A DNA stretch of 64,000 nucleotides from Anniella stebbinsi (taxonomy: Eukaryota > Chordata > Lepidosauria > Squamata > Anniellidae). A program made the translations under genes and the position numbers. Below the pieces are notes generated by a model that was not told where the DNA came from, did no database searches, and was given only the letters and a program-made list of their open reading frames with translations. The first letter of the stretch is position 1, and each line of letters starts with the position of its first letter. The stretch is from assembly GCA_029215795.1 (NCBI GenBank), contig JARDYH010000004.1, forward strand, positions 33,298,001-33,362,000, given 5' to 3'. This document shows positions 11,629-24,894 of the stretch, one piece after another.

Positions 11629-11790
11629 AATCATAGAATACTAGAGTTGGAAGGGGCCCATAAGGCCATTGGGTCCATCCTCCTTCTCCTCTATGCTCTA
11701 TTACAATCTCCAAGATAACTGACAAGTTTCACCAAGATCCCATAGTATGAACATGTGTAGAAGACTTCTTAGTAACTGTTCTACCATTAT
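11629..11790 (-). mobile_element. CR1 LINE 3' end
   Basis: The + strand reads agaatcatagaatactagag, then ttggaaggggcccataaggc. This is the reverse complement of the reptilian CR1 3' end with its ATTCTATG-type octamers. The right limit is uncertain because similarity fades. Confidence 0.75.
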
Positions 11791-12177
11791 GGAAAACACC
11801 TCACTTGAAAGACTTAGGACTTGATCATGCAAAGCCCATTGATAGCATGTAGGTTATTCACAAGATTCAGACATTTACTGGCAATAGAGATGGGCAAGCT
11901 CTCCAAGAATCTCCTTGCTTTGGCTTAAGTTTTTTTCACACCAGAATCCACCCCTACCAAAAATCTAGAAATGTTCTGGATCCAAACCAATCCCTCTGTC
12001 CCCACTGCTTTCTAACAGAAAATAACAGATTCTAGTCAACACTTGAAAATAGTTACCGTTTTAAAGGAGAGGGACCCACCCTGAAAAAGACCAGCTGCAC
12101 ATCATTATTGTTGATGTTAAAAACTTAATAACTCTACTTAGTCACTTTCTCCATAAATCTTATTGAGAAACAAATAA

Positions 12178-12820
12178 TCCAGCTGTGGCAGAATGCGGTG
12201 GCCAGGATGTTGAGAGGAGTTCCCTGGCCACACACAGCTGAGGCTGGTGTAGAAGTGACTACAGTAGCTGCCTATTAGCTACCAAGCTAGGTTCAAGGTG
12301 TTGTTGCTGGCATATAAGGCTCTGAACAGCTTGGAACCAGGTTACTGGTGGATTTCTTTCCCTGATATAGAACTGTTCTATCACGAAAATAATTGGAAGA
12401 GACTTTGCCACAATGTGCAGATTGCCATCTGGAAACATACATTCTCCATGGTGACACCCACTTGTGGTATGCTTCCTCATTTTTATACAGGAAGCACCAA
12501 CTGTGACATGTTTTAGGCACCAGTTAAAGATTTACCTTTTTACCCAAGCCTTCCCTGAGTGATTCTGGTGTCCAGTTTCTTGATTGTACATTCACTGATT
12601 GTAAATGTTTTAACTAAGGATTTTTCATTTGATTCAAAATGTTTTTAACTGAGACATTTTGTATTTTCCGTTCACAAATGTTTTAACTGTGGATATTTTG
12701 CATTTTAATTTTCTATGTTGTAAACTCCTTTGAGATGTCTTTGTAAACTGCCCAGAGAGCTGGTAAACCATCCAGAAAGCTTTGGCAATGGGGCAGTATA
12801 GAAATGTAATAAATGATAAT
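12178..12820 (+). mobile_element. L2 LINE 3' fragment (type-i tail)
   Basis: It begins in the QNAVARL-equivalent segment (cagaatgcggtggccaggat), continues through a decayed LLAYKALNSLEPGY block, and ends with aactgcccagagagctgg, caatggggcagtatagaaat and gtaataaatga. Frames are broken and it is 5' truncated. Confidence 0.82.
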
Positions 12821-15509
12821 TTAGATATAGTCAAGTGGTCCATAAATACATTAAAGAAATACAATAAAGAAATTTAGGGGAACAACAAGATCCTAAAGTT
12901 AATTTTATATAGATGACTTAGCCATGACTTCCCAATGATGTAGCTTAAAATGTATTTTTTTCTCTACTTTTGTAACGTATTCAGGTGTATGGACTCTTGT
13001 GTTAACCAGTGTTGATGAATATGAGTACAGACAAAAGAGGGAGAGGGTTATTTTATACTACATCAATTTAACTGATATAAAAAGGGTAGCATCTCATCCA
13101 AAGACCTGAAATTAGCATGTCCGTATTGCTCGTGATACATGGTTTCTACCTACATTATATGCTTGAGGATTCTGTCCAGTCTACTTGGGAGAAACTCAAG
13201 TGATGTGAGTTCCATAACTGCCCTTGGGTGATCATTTCACAGTCTAATAGACATCACTACCAAGGAGTATTTTGTGATAGCCAGCATAAATGTTTTTTTG
13301 CTCAGTTTCATCCATTTCCTCTTCGCTGCACCCATTTAGAACTGTTCATTTACCTTATGTCGAAAGCTTAAATTGGAGAGTTTTCCATGTTGCTTATGAA
13401 AGTGTGGGATACCTTGATAACAGTTTTTCCCCTTGTTGTTCATAAAAATATGAGTTTGGGAAGCATACACCTTGGTAGCAAGTTTTAGCACATCTATATG
13501 TCAGATAAAATAGGGAATGCCTTCTTCATTTAGAACAGCTATTGCTTTAAATTGACCTATTTGTGTAGGCAAGAAAGCCTGGCCTCAAATGGAAATGTTA
13601 GCCTTTTTAGCTCCTGTTTCTGTTTAAAGCAAGTGGAAATACAAGTGCCATTCAAGTTGTTTACAGTATTTTTGAAAAGGTTTCTTTGCTTAAGGGGCTT
13701 TTCTCCAGTTAATATGCTTAGTTTCTGAAGGTAAGTCCACCTGTATGCTTGGCAAAGAGAGCACTATGCGTGCTTATGGAGTTATGTCTTGAGACACATT
13801 CTATATTCAGAGGAAGGGTGGTGGGTCAATTCTATATCCCAATGAAACAGAGGGAATGTTTTCTTTTTCTTGCTTACCTTTATTTTGAATGTATTTAGTG
13901 GACAAAGGAAAAAAATGCTATGAGGAGATGGGATGGTCATAGAGCCAATGAATTAAAACATACAAAGAGTCCTACTAGATCAGGCAAAAAGGTCTAGCAT
14001 TTTGCTTCCTACTAGTGGTCAATTAGATGCTGCTAGAAAATCCACAAGCAGGGTGTGAAGGCATAGCCCTGCCCAACTGATGCTCATCACTATCTGCTAT
14101 TCTGTGGCATACTGCCTCTGAACGTGGAGATACTTCATAGCCATTATGACTAACAGATATTGATGGGCTCATTCTTCCATTATACTATGGAATAATTCCA
14201 GGAAATCTAGCTTGAAGCCATCTATATTCATTAGTGATGTCTCATTTTGACTACTACAATGTGCTTTACATGGGGCTGCTCTTCTTTCCCTGTTCCTCCC
14301 CCACCATGGTCATGCAATTCTACTGTTATTGAGCATTGTGGGAAGAAGCCAGGTTGCAGCAGTTCCATAGTGCTAAAGGTAATGTCAGCATGAAAGTTTG
14401 GCTAAGCAAAATGAGAATGACATTTCATTTGCCCATTTCTTTTATTTGCAATGCGATGATATCCCATTGCACATTGAGATGTCAACATCAAATTTGGTAC
14501 ACACATTCAGGGCACAATTTTATGTTTCAAGCTGGAATACCAATTTGTTACCTATGTCTAATTTCAGAGTGGAGAAGAAAATATATTGCTATGCAAATAT
14601 CTTCCTTGAAGATGGAAAGGGCAAAATGAAAGTTAGCATGTACGGTATATGTTCAGGGTAAAATTCTACCTTTTTTCTTCAAACCAGGAATGTTCTTCCC
14701 CTACCCCATTTTCAGGAGGGCTGGGAAAGATGCCAAAGAGATATTGCAAAAAAAATACGTACAATTTACAACATAAACAATTCACTGTTTGAAGTTCAAG
14801 AACCAAGTCAACCCCCTTAGGCATATAAAAGGAAGGCAGAGGGAGAAAAGATGTAAACCAAATTGAAATACAATATATTACATGAGGTCTCTCAGACACT
14901 TAGTTTTGTCACTTATTAAGCAAACTGCAATGAGATTAACAGTTAATTCTTGACAAATTGGTGAAGTTTCTAGAGCAGTTTTTTTTCTATTGAGTTTGCT
15001 ATCTATTGAGTTTACTGTCACTGCTGGGTGATCTACAGTCTTGAAGTGTGGTGGAATGTACACATGTTCTTTCATTAGGTTTGATGGGTGCAAATGCAAG
15101 GGGAAATTTAGGAAGTCCTTTTAAAAACTGCCCAGATTCAGAGTGGAATGAACCTATGGTGTGTGCATCCGTGTGTGGATCTGCAACCTCACATGCACAA
15201 GCTGTTGACTTTTCAAGAGGGTGTGTGTACTTTGAAAATTTCATGGTTTGTTTGGGGTTTTTTTTGCTTGAAAACTATTAGGGGGAAACAATATCCTGTT
15301 TGAAAAGTCTAATCTAAAACACTGTGTCAAATAGTCTGATTTAAGGGAGCAAGTTTCATTATTTGGATCTGTCAGTTTCACATATGTGATATACCAGAAA
15401 GTAAGGGCTAGATAAGATAAGAAGGGTTTGATATTGTGCACATGATGGATTTACAGTCTTCGTAAAAATAGTTTTTGCTTACTGTCAGTAGCTATCTACA
15501 AATCTATCA
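12821..15509. other. Intronic sequence without identified genes
   Basis: AT-rich. A segment at about 14340-14660 has two overlapping + frames and phrases such as aaatttggtacacacattca that look like an old dispersed repeat, but I cannot name it. No exon signal. Confidence 0.45.
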
Positions 15510-15935
15510 AGTTTGATTCTGCTCAGTGTCTCATTTTTCTTAAATTACGTTCTTCCTTCCCATTTTTACATCAGTTTGTTCATCATCCTTTTTAAGTCCT
15601 CATGAAAAATGGTATGCATTTTGTGTATATTTCTAAATGTACGTATTTCTCTATGCATTGTGTGAAATATACAGGTTTTTGTGTGCACTTTTCTAAATAT
15701 ACAAAATTTTTGTAAGCGAATTTCCCTAATATAGTGGGGATTGTGTGCCCTTTCCCGTAATGGATTTTTGTGTGTGCTCATTTCCCCCGTTATACACTTT
15801 AGTATGTTTTTTTTTTTAAAAAAAAAATGTGAGAACTGCATCACAAAATTCAGGAAAGTGCAGATATAATTACAGCATTCCATTTCAGTTTGTTCATAGG
15901 TTCAGGAAAGGCAAATTTCTCAGTCATCCCTAGCT
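15510..15935 (-). repeat. Unclassified dispersed repeat, copy 1
   Basis: It opens with gctcagtgtctcatttttct and ends with caaatttctcagtcatccct. Between them is a loose internal repeat of about 30-40 bases (variants of gtgcacttttctaaatatac). The same order occurs at 33125-33510, and inverted at 33625-34115. The minus open frame inside is low-complexity. Family unknown. Confidence 0.55.
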
Positions 15936-16693
15936 GTTCCCCTATCCTCCTAAACTGTGGCAGATGCAATACTGTTCTTTAGGTCTTCCGAATCAGCCAC
16001 AGCACCCATTTAGCCTGCTGAAGCAAATCTGTCCGAAACTGAATTTCAATTCCAATCACAGGAACGAAGGCTCTTTAGGGGATTCTGGTTTATTGCACAT
16101 GAGTACAATAAATTTTGTTTTGCTTAGGCTGGACTTAGATAGATCTAATTTCACTATATTGCCGCTGGGGCTTTCCTGTGCTGTGCTTTGGCATCACATA
16201 TTTATTGGGGGAAATGAAGGAACAAAATCAGCTTTGAGCAGAAAGGCAAATTCACCCAACAAGAAGCAACTATATAATATCTGCCTTGTGTTCTGAATTG
16301 GGAATGCAGCATCAGTAATTAACTCTGCGTATTGCATGGAATGCTGGTCCAGGTCTCAGCTGGTACTGAGGGTTTATAGTGTGGTGGGATATGTAATGTG
16401 GTGGGATATGTGATGGGATAGGCAGTTATGTACATAGATGTTGTGGCCTGGTCAGGCCAGCCATAGTTGTGGTTGGGCAGACCATGGGGCAAAAGTCAGT
16501 TTTGGGGTATAACTAAGCTCCCCCTTGTCCAATCTGCTCCACATTTTGCACATAGATAGCTACATAATTTTCCAATGGATTGGCTATGTTTGGTGCATAA
16601 CAAAGCTTATCATGGGAAAGCAAGCAGTACAAGGCCACTCAGACACGAAGGAGCAACTCTGATTTGGGCAGGATCTACAATACTGCTTTATAA

Positions 16694-16927
16694 TGGTGTG
16701 GTGTAATGGCTAAAGTGTTGGACTGGGAGTTGGGAGATCCGGATTCTAGTCCCCACTCAGCCATGGAAACCCAGTGGGTGACTTTGGGCCAGTCACAGAC
16801 TCTCAGCCCAACCTACCTCACAGGGTTGGTTTGAGGATAAAATGGAGAGGAGGAGGATTATGTATGCCACCTTGGGTTCCTTGGAGGAAAAAAAGTGGGA
16901 TATAAATGCAATAACAAATAAATAAAA
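16694..16927 (+). mobile_element. Sauria-type SINE, better-preserved copy
   Basis: The head ggtgtggtgtaatggctaaa continues through ttggactgggagttgggaga and gggtgactttgggccagtca to cctacctcacagggttg. The tail aagtgggatataaatgcaat is followed by an A-rich stretch. Confidence 0.9.
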
Positions 16928-16929
16928 CA

Positions 16930-17013
16930 ATATTGACAACTGTTGGGGCCCAGGACACATTCCATATACCATTTTCAAAGTGGTATATCCTGTTTGGTGT
17001 AGACCTGGCCTTA
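16930..17013. mobile_element. Half copy of the 57-kb palindromic MITE
   Basis: gacacattccatataccatt, tcaaagtggtatatcctgtt and tggtgtagacctggcct match one arm of the 57252-57505 element, with no opposite arm. It directly follows the SINE tail. Confidence 0.6.
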
Positions 17014-17607
17014 ATATGCTTAATATCTCACAGGTGCAAGCACTTAGGCTGTTGACCAATAGGACTCAGAGCCCTGTGGTTCAACAGTCACGCATGCATC
17101 CCAATGGGCTCTTTCTCTTCATCACTTGCTACGCATGTGCTAGACCCTTTGCCCAAGGCACATTGTGTTTTGAAAGGGGGCTGGTGCTATGGTTGTAAAA
17201 AATGATGTCCCAGCTTTTTTGTGTTCAGTTCAACCATAAGTCATGAATCACCATAGGTTGTGCCACTGGTATAGTTACCATAAGGCTTCTCAAGTCTTTC
17301 CCAGTCTACATTGCATCCAGGATTTTTTAACCATTTTCTTTACCTTTTAAAGGGTTAAAAATATTAATAAATAAGATGATGTTATGACAAAAATAAATAA
17401 ACTGAGGCTCTTTGTTCAGAAGTAAGTTTCGCTGCTGTCGTGATTGTTTGCCTATTTTATAGTAATTTGTGGAAAGTTTCCCTGCCCAATAGCCTAAAAG
17501 CAAATAACGCATCACAGTCCACCTGTTTGCAAGCCCAGTGAAGCTAATGAGGGTCCAGAGTAGGGATGGGGGAGAATTTTGTTTCAGTTCTTTATAGATA
17601 AGCATTT

Positions 17608-17619
17608 AATAATAATAAC

Positions 17620-17655
<36 letters not shown>

Positions 17656-18091
17656 CTATTTCTTACCCGCCTCTCCGTCTGGATCGAGGCGGGGAACAAC
17701 AACATGATAAAATACATAAAACTGATTAAAACATGACACACATTATTAAAACTGCATAAAAATCCTAAAACATCCTAAAAACATCCTTAAAACATTCTAA
17801 AATTCCACTGGATATGCCTGCCAGAAGAGAACAGTCTTTATGGCTTTCTTAAATTCTAAAAGACTGTTAAGTTGACGAGTCTCCTCCGGCAGGTCATTCC
17901 ACAGTCTGGGAGCGGCAGAAGAGAAGGTCCTCTGGGGAACGGTTGTCAGCCTAGTCTTGGCCGAATGCAGTAAGTTCTTCCCAGAGGACCTGAGCGTACG
18001 GGGCGGATTGTATGGGAGAAGGCGATCCCGCAGGTAACCTGGACCCAAACCATGTAGGGCTTTAAAGGTAATAACCAACACTTTATACTTG
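17608..18091 (-). mobile_element. L2 LINE 3' fragment (type-ii tail)
   Basis: The + strand opens with an AAT run, then cttacccgcctctccgtctg and gatcgaggcggggaacaaca, which is the 3' end of a minus-strand L2. The minus frame 17797-18081 encodes [20 protein letters not shown] and FSSAAPRLWNDLPEETRQL. The 3' hairpin stem is CCCGCCTC / GAGGCGGG. It is truncated on the right. Confidence 0.9.
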
Positions 18092-18575
18092 AAATTTTAA
18101 AATATATGAACGCAGGAGAAACCAAAATTAGATTTGTCCATCCAGGTCCAGGGCATTAATTTTTAAATGTGAAGAATCCCTGTCTGTTCAGCTATGTTAG
18201 TGATGCTAAATGAGGGATGCCATCTCTTTTTTCTGACAGGCTCCTCAATAATAACTATATGGTAGGTAGGTACAACATTGTCCTCTTCATTCTGGGATAG
18301 ACTGCAGCTATTGAATTTGACCAGGGCAGATGGGTGAGAATTTTGTTTCAGTCTATTTTGATTTTTAAAAAATCACAGTGTTCTTCATATTTAGGAAAGA
18401 AAGAATTTAAGGAGATTTTAAAAATCTGAAAGTGAAATGGACAGATTTGCCTGTCTCTAGTACAGATCTGCCAAACAGATTTGTGGGGGGATGTTGTTTA
18501 CAGTCATATTTTAGAGTCTACATATTTTTTGGCATCTGGCTTATAAATGAGGCCAAAAGATCTGAAAAAGCTGCT

Positions 18576-18716
18576 AAGGGTGCAATGCTATGCATATTTA
18601 GACAGGAAGAAAGCCCTACAGCATTGCTAAGGAGCTGTAGGATTTTTTTGGCTTGGTGGTGAATATTGGGAGTTGTAGGGCTTCTTTTCTGTCTAAACAT
18701 TCATAGGATTATGGCC
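18576..18716. mobile_element. Palindromic MITE, TTAA-flanked family, copy 1
   Basis: gggtgcaatgctatgcatat then tagacag on the left is mirrored by ctgtctaaacattcatagga then ttatggcc on the right, with gccctaca / tgtagggc inside. Related copies lie at 35.2 and 63.0 kb. Confidence 0.72.
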
Positions 18717-19599
18717 TAAGCCTTGTTACATTCTTGCCAATGCAGTTGGGAGGGACTGTTATGGTAAAGGCAGGGTGACATGACAGAGAATCCCACCCAG
18801 GCTACTAGGAGGAGGTCATATTATGTGGTGTGTCCAAGGCAACCAAGGTTCTTGATGGGTATAGTTCTCATGATCTCTGGATGACTCAGGTGTATTGCAG
18901 GATGTGAGGCTACATCTGAAGCTTTATTGATGCTTGGCTGGATGGATCCTTCTCTGCCAGCTCCAGTAAGGAATGCAAAATAGGGGAAATGGTAGGAAGG
19001 ATCCCAACCAGACTGGGATCCCAGTAGGCTCTCTACTACTCTAGATTCCAGGCAGGCTCAAAATCCAAGTGTCAGGATAGGCCCAGGCATTAAAGAAGAG
19101 TTGAGTCCAAGCATGTAATCCAAGTGTTAGAGACATTGTTTCCAGCATTATATTTCATGGCAAGGTCTTAATGTTACAAGTTGGAGTTCAGAGGAGGAGT
19201 GCTTCAGGCGCCTCAGAAGAGAGTACAACCAAGCCAGAAGGATTTCAGGCAGTAAAGATGAGATGTTCTGAGCAAAGTCCCCATTACTGATTTCAGTGCA
19301 AAGAAAGGGCTATCAGAGTCCTGTCGTTCTATCTGACAGGGGATTCAAGCCTATAAACAAGCCCTAAGCTGAAGGGGGTGTTTCTATTCTTCTTGTTTCA
19401 AAGTTGGCAGACTGCACCCCACAGACTCACACGGACTCTGCCTTACAAACAAACTTACATGTTTTCACTGAGCCTTTTCACTGAACTATCTGAGGCTGTG
19501 GCCTCTCTCTCCTCAGGCCAGAAGCAGTGTTGCCCTTAACTACTGGTTTCTCCCTGGGAGCACAACCCACTCAAGTTGAATCCAGCAGTTCTTTCCTAT

Positions 19600-20974
19600 T
19601 GTTACACCTCCCTCTTGAGTTGATGACTTCATCACTCAAGTCCGCTGCTTGGTTCCCATAGATTTCTCAGGTTGGAAAAACCAGAGGCTTGACCTAACTC
19701 CTTACCTTGCAGCTGTGGCCAAAAGGAAGTTTTGCTCCCATACAGTCTGTAATGAGATGGGAGTCCAGGCTGAGCCAGGCTCCCACCTGTAATGAGCTTG
19801 CCCATCCCCAGGCTTCTCCTCATGAACTGTGGCAAACTGACAAGACATTCAAGATGGTGAGACTCCTTTTATTGGCGAAATCACACGGTTACAAGCATTA
19901 CAGTTTCATTTTTGCATACATCCACTTAAAGCTGATAATGGACAGAAAGTTTTAGGCTCCAGTCTTGACTTGATTCTTTAGGCAGTCACTCGGGGGAGAG
20001 AAGTGTAGGGTTAGTCCCTATACTCTCTGAGCATTTCCAGACGCCACATTCGCTGACTCTTCAAGAGCACGGCTAAAGCCCAAGGAAGTGCTCCAGGCAC
20101 AGGGTTACCTGGAGCCCGGCAGAGACAGATCGGTGTCGCACTAATCATACCCAGCCTGCCGGAAACGCTGAGCTGACCAAAGTAAGCAAACCCCAGGGAA
20201 CGAACCTCATCAGCCTAGGAAACCTCCCCTGCACGTACTTTAGTTCCGAGGGAGGCTCTCTTGCAGGCCACTCACACACAATCCAGAACAGAGAACCTTG
20301 TCGGCTTAGGAAACAACCCCTGCACGTACTTAAGGTCCGGGGGAAACTCTCTCGCAGGCCACACACACACAATCCATAGCAAACACAAGTCCAAGTCTAT
20401 GAAAAGCCTCAGAGCACTTTCCATGGCAAAATCCTTAGAAATTCCAAGTCCAAATAGCAAATGAGCATGTACAGAGTGCTCCCAAAATCTCCAAACAGGT
20501 AGAATCCAAACATGGGGGGTTTCAGGCCAAGTGTTGAAAGATCATCTCTGGCAATTGTTCTTTACGCTATCTCCCCTCTCTTACAGACAGGAGGCCTGGC
20601 TTTTTCCAAGCCACTTGATAGGCAGGTCCTCAGACCTGTAAACCAAACACTTGTGCCAACAAGGCGGCACTGTTCAACCTCCTTTTGATGACACTACAAT
20701 GTGAGTGACTGCTTGTAAGAGAGGCCCCCTCCTTTTTCAAACATTCTTTGTTCCCAGGGAAACAATCTGCTTCAAGGCTCTGCTAGCAAACTCCCGTGGG
20801 AAACAGAGACAGATGATAATCTTACAGAGAAACAGGCTTTCTTAAAACAATCCCAAATTCTTCAACTTTCAATTCACAAGGCTTCTGGGCCTTGTGGTAC
20901 ACCTGACACCACCATTCTGGCATTCACAGCCAGAACAGCCTGAGCAGGCCCAAAACAATCCCCCCTCCCTCAGC
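19600..20974 (-). mobile_element. Probable LTR of a retrotransposon (copy A)
   Basis: A minus-strand AATAAA (TTTATT at 19868-19873) and colinear similarity to 29995-30766 show a repeated module. Shared blocks include cttaaagctgat, cagcctgccg, catggca followed by tccttagaaat, and aagtccaaatag. A reading with TG...CA ends (tgttacacc at 19600 to aaaaca ending at 20957) places a purine-rich tract (minus strand gagggagggggg) directly upstream on the minus strand, as expected for a 3' LTR. The outer limits are inferred. The left block 19600-19789 is not shared with the other copy. No gag or pol remains. Confidence 0.5.
20202..20383. repeat. Tandem duplication, 2 x 91 bp, within the LTR
   Basis: gaacctcatcagcctaggaa recurs as gaaccttgtcggcttaggaa 91 bases later. 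It is followed in both units by cctgcacgtactt, gcaggccac and cacacaatcca. The sister segment at 30 kb has no such duplication. Confidence 0.85.
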
Positions 20975-21845
20975 TAGGCATCAAATGAGACTGTAGCTTT
21001 CCAAGGGTTTTAAAGCATTCTGGTCCACTTCTGATTCCTATGTTGACTCTAAATAAAAAGGCCCACAGTGGTACTTTGACTGAGCCTGATGGCCCTCTTA
21101 ATTCATTTTAAATTGATCAAATGTGAATCAAATGTGGGGATCCACCTTTCAATACATAGAACCAATTTTACAAAAGGATCATACGAGTTTGCGAAGGAAC
21201 ATACTGATACATGCCCCTGTATCACTGAGAGTTACATTGATAATCCTCCCACCGTACCCAACCAGCAATCTCCAAGCCAAGCTGCATTCACATAAAGAAT
21301 TCCATGAAATTACTGTAAATTCACAGATGACAAGCTGTTGATAATGAGATGATTCATATGCATATGGGGGTGAGTGGGGAAGACTCTGATTTTGTTGGGC
21401 AAATTGCTTGATATGAACATCTTGCCTTGCTCTAGTCAAAACAATGAGTCACATTTTGCGCCACCATCTGTATGCTTCTCTGGGTTGTTGTTGTTGTTGT
21501 TTTTAAATGATGCTTTTGCTTAATACATTGGTCCAGGAAGGAATTTAACTGGAACTAGCATTCCTCTGTCTGCTTTATGCCAAGGAACAACACCTTGTGA
21601 TGTGATTCTGATTAACAGGTGGTGGTCCAAAATGGGCAGGGAGAGGAAGGGAGTTGGAATCAGTACATTCCTTGGCCCTAGCAAAGGCAGAGCCTGCTTT
21701 GGTATGGGCAAGTGGAAAAGAATGCAAAGTGTTTGTGAGCAAATGTGTGATGAGAGCATATGGAGCAATAGCATCACTGGGCTCTGTTTCTTTACCATAA
21801 ACAGTAGATGAGCAAGTTTCTTAATGGTGTTGATAATGATTGAAA

Positions 21846-21884
<39 letters not shown>

Positions 21885-22822
21885 TGATTTCTTCATGAAG
21901 TAATTTCTTTCGACTAAAAGAATCAATTCTTGGTCCTCTGTCTAGGGCAAATGATGCTGATGATATTGGTGATTTCATTAGCCTGCCAGGTGTGGACAGA
22001 TATGAGCAAGAGTTGGCAATGCCAAGGACTTAGCAGCCCCTTGTCTGGACTGTGCAACCTGAACCCAAGGGAATCCTTCCACCGCTGGCAAAGACAGGGA
22101 ATTGGAGAAGCTATAAAGCAGGTGTACAGAACCTCTTTCCGCCCAAGGCTTGAATTCCATTTTGCAATAACTTTCAGGGGCCACATTCCAGTGGTGGGAG
22201 GAGCTAAAGGTAAAAGGGGAGGGGTCAGATGCAAAAGGGGCAGGGGCAGAATTGTAAATGTACAAACATCTTTCAACCTAAAGCTCTTCCTGCTAGTAAC
22301 TAGGCCTTAGGGGAGGCATTCCAGCCGTTCAGAATGGGGGAAGAGCTTCCAAATAGCCAGGAAACCACGCAACATTCCATGGTTTGAGGGAAAGGGGGTA
22401 GGGGAATGGGGAATGACCATCTGGGCTGGACTGGCTGGAGGGCTGGAGGGCTGGACTGGCACTCCTTCTTACAGGCCAGACTTGGCCCCTGGGCTTCATG
22501 TTCTGCACTGCTGCCATATATTTGTGTGTTGTTGTTGTTGTTTGCATTTTTGCCATTGTTGCATCAAAAGGCAGATGACATGAACCACAGAAAAAGCCTG
22601 AAAAGTTGAATTGTTGAAGGCTTGGGGAAGTGTTTTGTATGTGTATCTCTAGGTAAAAATGGAAGTGGGAACACTAAGCAAAATTCAGAAGTCTGGAGAG
22701 AGCAGGGCAAGCCTGAGGGGAATTCTCAGGGGATTTCCTTTCAGCATATGACTGAATAATTTTCTTTATTCCTCTGTTTAGGAGCTAATCAGTATTTGGG
22801 AGTCATATCAAGGCAAGAAAGA
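20975..22822. other. Intronic sequence, mostly unclassified
   Basis: Contains the AAT run at 21848-21885. 22150-22260 (caggggccacattccagtgg, gggaggagctaaaggtaaaa) resembles a DNA-transposon family not further identified. Open frames of 70-126 codons on both strands overlap one another and lack splice support. Confidence 0.45.
21848..21885. repeat. AAT trinucleotide microsatellite
   Basis: About twelve AAT units. Confidence 0.95.
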
Positions 22823-22965
22823 GGGGAGGACCATAGCTCACTGGAAGAGCACATGCTTTGCATACAAAGGGTTCCAATTTCAATCCCTGCAACTCCAGGT
22901 AGGGCTGGAGATCCACTGCCAGTCAGCAAAGACAATATTGAGTTGGATGGATCTAATGAGATAAG
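22823..22965 (+). mobile_element. tRNA-Ala-derived SINE, 3' truncated
   Basis: catagctcactggaagagca, then catgctttgcatac, ttcaatccctgcaactccag and gtagggctggagatccactg follow the SINE at 26.5 kb. The tail beyond tggatggatctaatgag is lost. Confidence 0.78.
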
Positions 22966-22999
22966 CTTTGTCACATGTTTTGGGCAAAGCAAGACTTCC

Positions 23000-24894
23000 C
23001 CAATCCTCACCCTGCAAATGTCAGGAATTGATGTTATTCATGACTTTAATTGCAGGAAATGACATCAGGACGAGCTCCTTCCTGAAACCTCTCTCTATTG
23101 AAGTCCCAAGTTCGCTCCGCAGTACTTGTGGAGGAGGATTCCTCTCCACATTTTAATGAAATCTCCCCACTCTTCATTTACTGTATTAAGCAAGCCTTTC
23201 ATCAAAGTATTCTCAGACAGAAGAGTGACTTGTTATCAGAACTTGTTCAAATCTATCAACATACACAGCTGAAATAGGCAAATTAATATGGATGTAGAAT
23301 AAAATGGTATTACTGGTAAAAACAGGCAAAAAGTTACATGGATAGAAATACACAGATTTGTCCATTCTTAAAGGGAGAGGGAGAGGATACAATTTAGACT
23401 ACCGTCCTTTGGAGGACATGTTAGACTTCTCCCCCACCATTTTCCTGAGGAAAAAAATGCTTACCCCATAAACTATTGTTGGACCTTCCCAGCCATAGTT
23501 TTATGCCTCCCCCCACCTTCCATAAAATGCTCCTCCATTGCTTCTCAAGTTGATTTATTATTTCAGCCTGGATTTTGGTTTGTTGTAACAACGAAGGGTG
23601 GAAGTTGTTTAGGAAACTCAATAGCCTTACTGTTGGACAGAAATTCTATACAGTCAAGGGATTCTCTAGATGCCAGCCATGGCAATAAAGAAGATAATTC
23701 TAGCTCTGTTTCAACACTGTAGGAGTTTGGGTCAGATATCAGTTATAATCTCCAGAGATTAAGTGATGTTACATGGTAGTAATCATTAGGGGAAATCCTC
23801 TGATTATATTTCATAAAATAAAGTTGGTGGTAGGGATCTGTAGAAGTTTAAAGCCTCCAGAAAGCTTCTCAGACCTTGGTCTCCTTTGAAACATGTTGCT
23901 GCAGGAAGTTATACGTATCTGCTTCTTCAAAGAGGCAGCAAATCCCATGTGAATGTTCAATAACATATCCAGTGTTCTCTGTAGTGTAGTAACCTTTTTA
24001 TAATAAGCACATATTGAACAGAAATACTCCCTAAGGACAGTGAACATTTCCTTAGAGAAACCAATTTCTTTTACTTTGAAGTACAAAAAAATAGACCAAT
24101 ATTAGCAGCAGTGGTTACATTAATGGGTCCATCCAGTCTAAATAACCAGGCAATAACTGGTTTTATAACTTTTTATTGCAAGAAGGGGTTGATTGCAATG
24201 GGGATAATTTTATTTAAATAGTGGTTCATAGAGAGTATTTTTAATTGGCATTGAAATGTGGAAGGATGGGGCGACCCTCGGTTATGTTTGGGGCGACCCA
24301 TGGAGGTTGTGTATGTATTGATTGTAAAGGCCATTGTGCCATATGCAAATAAACTTTGACTTTGTTAACAGCTGTCGGGAGGTTACTTCTTAAATCTTAT
24401 CCAAAATAATAACTATTGCCTAATCATGGGGGTTACTTATACTGAATTTATTATCAGTTACTTGGAGTTGAGTGAAGTAATAAATTCTGAGCTTCAGAAT
24501 CTGAAGGCTGCTTCACAATGTGAACTAGCAGGTATACCAAGATATCTGTGAAAGATTCTGTAACATTCAAGGCAGATACTTATTTTCATATCACTGTACT
24601 ATATACTCATATATTTGCACTGTGGGAAACTGGAATCACTCTGTTACTTGCATACATAATGAAATTAACGTTTGTATCTGTCCCGTACACTACAAGACAT
24701 GCCTGCTAAATCTGTAGGATATGAAGTGGCCTTTGTAAGGTCTTAAGAGTCTCACATTACAGTGGTATTCAGGTGCATTACTCCCTGTACCATTCTTGCA
24801 CCTTGGAAGTAGAGGGAACTGCAGGTCAGATCTTGGCTGCACCATTGTGCCATCATTTCAGATTTCTCCAGCATCCCTAACGAAAATGGCTTAT
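23000..24894. other. Intronic sequence without identified genes
   Basis: Nothing recognised. The minus frame at 23421-23621 has no family features. Confidence 0.45.

Noticed and set aside
15566..15883. 105-codon minus frame as a small protein
   Set aside because: Low-complexity frame inside a dispersed repeat that also occurs twice near 33 kb.
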